From positions 62,001 through 126,000 of the forward strand of contig NZ_JABAIK010000003.1 in assembly GCF_012641465.1 (NCBI RefSeq): a DNA stretch of 64,000 bases, read 5' to 3'. This document shows positions 63,580 to 64,000 of this stretch, piece by piece. The DNA is from Vibrio agarilyticus (GTDB taxonomy: Bacteria > Pseudomonadota > Gammaproteobacteria > Enterobacterales > Vibrionaceae). The stretch's first letter is position 1. Each line of letters opens with the position of its first letter. The position numbers and the translations under genes were made by a program. A model generated the notes under the pieces. That model had not been told where the DNA came from. It did no database searches and worked only from the letters and a program-made list of their open reading frames with translations.

Positions 63580-63686
63580 TTAGCGCGGTAAGTAAACGTG
63601 AGGGAATACAAGATAGCTCGCTCATTGGGAGCCAATCACGGAACTGACGGCTCTGAAGCCTGCAACTTGAAGTTACTTGGGTATAG
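63580..63686 (+). repeat. Remnant of the 282-bp element (right part)
   Basis: GGGAGCCAATCACGGAAC matches the middle of both full copies, and the end GCAACTTGAAGTTACTTGG then GTATA matches their right terminus. The left part is missing or diverged. Confidence 0.55.
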
Positions 63687-63697
63687 CGATGGGTATA

Positions 63698-64000
63698 CTA
63701 CGACGAAGGTTGATCGGTTGTGGCGATAACCTGATTGCGTCCCGCACGCTTGGCTTGATAAAGACACTGATCGGCTCGCGAAAGGACTTTATGAAAATCG
63801 CCCGAGCGCCACTCAGTCACACCAATACTGACGGTAACAGGAAAGGGCGCTGGCGAGGTCAATACCGTATGAAGATGTTGTTCGGTTTTCTCGCGAATGC
63901 GTTCAGCCAGTTTAACGGCTTGTTCAAGATGGGTTTGCGGTAACACCAACGTGAATTCTTCTCCGCCGATGCGGCCAAAAATGTCGTGAGTGCGAATTTC
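63698..64000 (-). CDS. GGDEF-domain diguanylate cyclase, C-terminal part
   Basis: Partial: the window cuts the N-terminus. The - strand reads RIGGEEFTLVLPQTHLEQA with an active GG(E/D)EF motif, then HLHTVLTSPAPFPVTVSIGV and DQCLYQAKRAGRNQV, all typical of GGDEF. It makes c-di-GMP from GTP. It is divergent from nothing within the window and next to the ectA control region; its sensor domain lies beyond position 64000. Confidence 0.9.
   Translation of the reverse strand, partial: EIRTHDIFGRIGGEEFTLVLPQTHLEQAVKLAERIREKTEQHLHTVLTSPAPFPVTVSIGVTEWRSGDFHKVLSRADQCLYQAKRAGRNQVIATTDQPSS

Overview
The window looks like a chromosomal segment of a marine or halophilic Vibrio (Vibrionaceae). Evidence: an ectABC-ask ectoine operon, a Qrr quorum-sensing small RNA with a sigma-54 promoter, a TtpC-type TonB2 cluster, Vibrio-typical conserved unknown families (DUF2057, DUF2058, probable DUF2913, DUF3450), and many ERIC-like repeats. 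No phage, IS transposase, integron or CRISPR array is visible. Identifications rest on reading motifs in the translated sequence; no database search was run.

Layout. 1-11.1 kb (+): a probable exopolysaccharide locus. It has an RsbW-like anti-sigma kinase, a cellulose-synthase-like GT2 membrane glycosyltransferase, three tandem DUF3131-like periplasmic paralogues (one membrane-anchored, two lipoproteins), a secreted protein with a low-complexity tail, a GH16 beta-glucanase and a second, cytosolic GT2. 11.3-13.3 kb (-): an Hpt protein and a receiver-plus-helical-repeat response regulator. 13.8-19.6 kb (-): a thiamin operon thiD-Z-X-Y-tenA-thiM-thiE under a TPP riboswitch. 20-23.4 kb: a bacterial TrmY homologue, the qrr gene, an XRE-type regulator and a divergent unknown gene. 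23.6-27 kb (-): a glycine betaine/proline-type ABC transporter in the order X-W-V. 27.4-31.5 kb: DUF2057, a stand-alone trpB with a possible TrpR operator, a cold-shock gene and an HD-domain protein. 31.5-38.1 kb: a K+ channel, then (-) a DMT exporter, an aminotransferase, an aldehyde dehydrogenase and a DoeA-like ectoine hydrolase.

38.3-40.5 kb holds an L,D-transpeptidase, a GDPD phosphodiesterase and MdaB. 40.8-45.8 kb (+) is a translationally coupled TonB2 energy-transduction operon behind a Fur-box-like site. 46-54.4 kb holds DUF2058, an MBL hydrolase, a GlxA-type AraC regulator, a porin, oligopeptidase B, an ArsR regulator with a perfect inverted-repeat operator, and the rimB-rimK pair. 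A 1.2-kb gap with a promoter and two candidate small ORFs precedes a Tat-exported PhoX. The end carries a probable DUF2913 gene, tRNA-Leu(GAG), an unknown protein, the ectABC-ask operon and the end of a GGDEF diguanylate cyclase.

Themes: osmoadaptation (betaine uptake, ectoine synthesis and apparent ectoine catabolism, K+ channel), surface polysaccharide and biofilm control (GT2/GH16 locus, phosphorelay parts, Qrr, GGDEF) and nutrient capture (TonB2, thiamin precursor uptake, PhoX). Two repeat families share TATACCC...GGGTATA ends: ERIC-like elements of about 125-165 bp and a 282-bp element present twice. They sit between many transcription units and in one case interrupt the exopolysaccharide locus.
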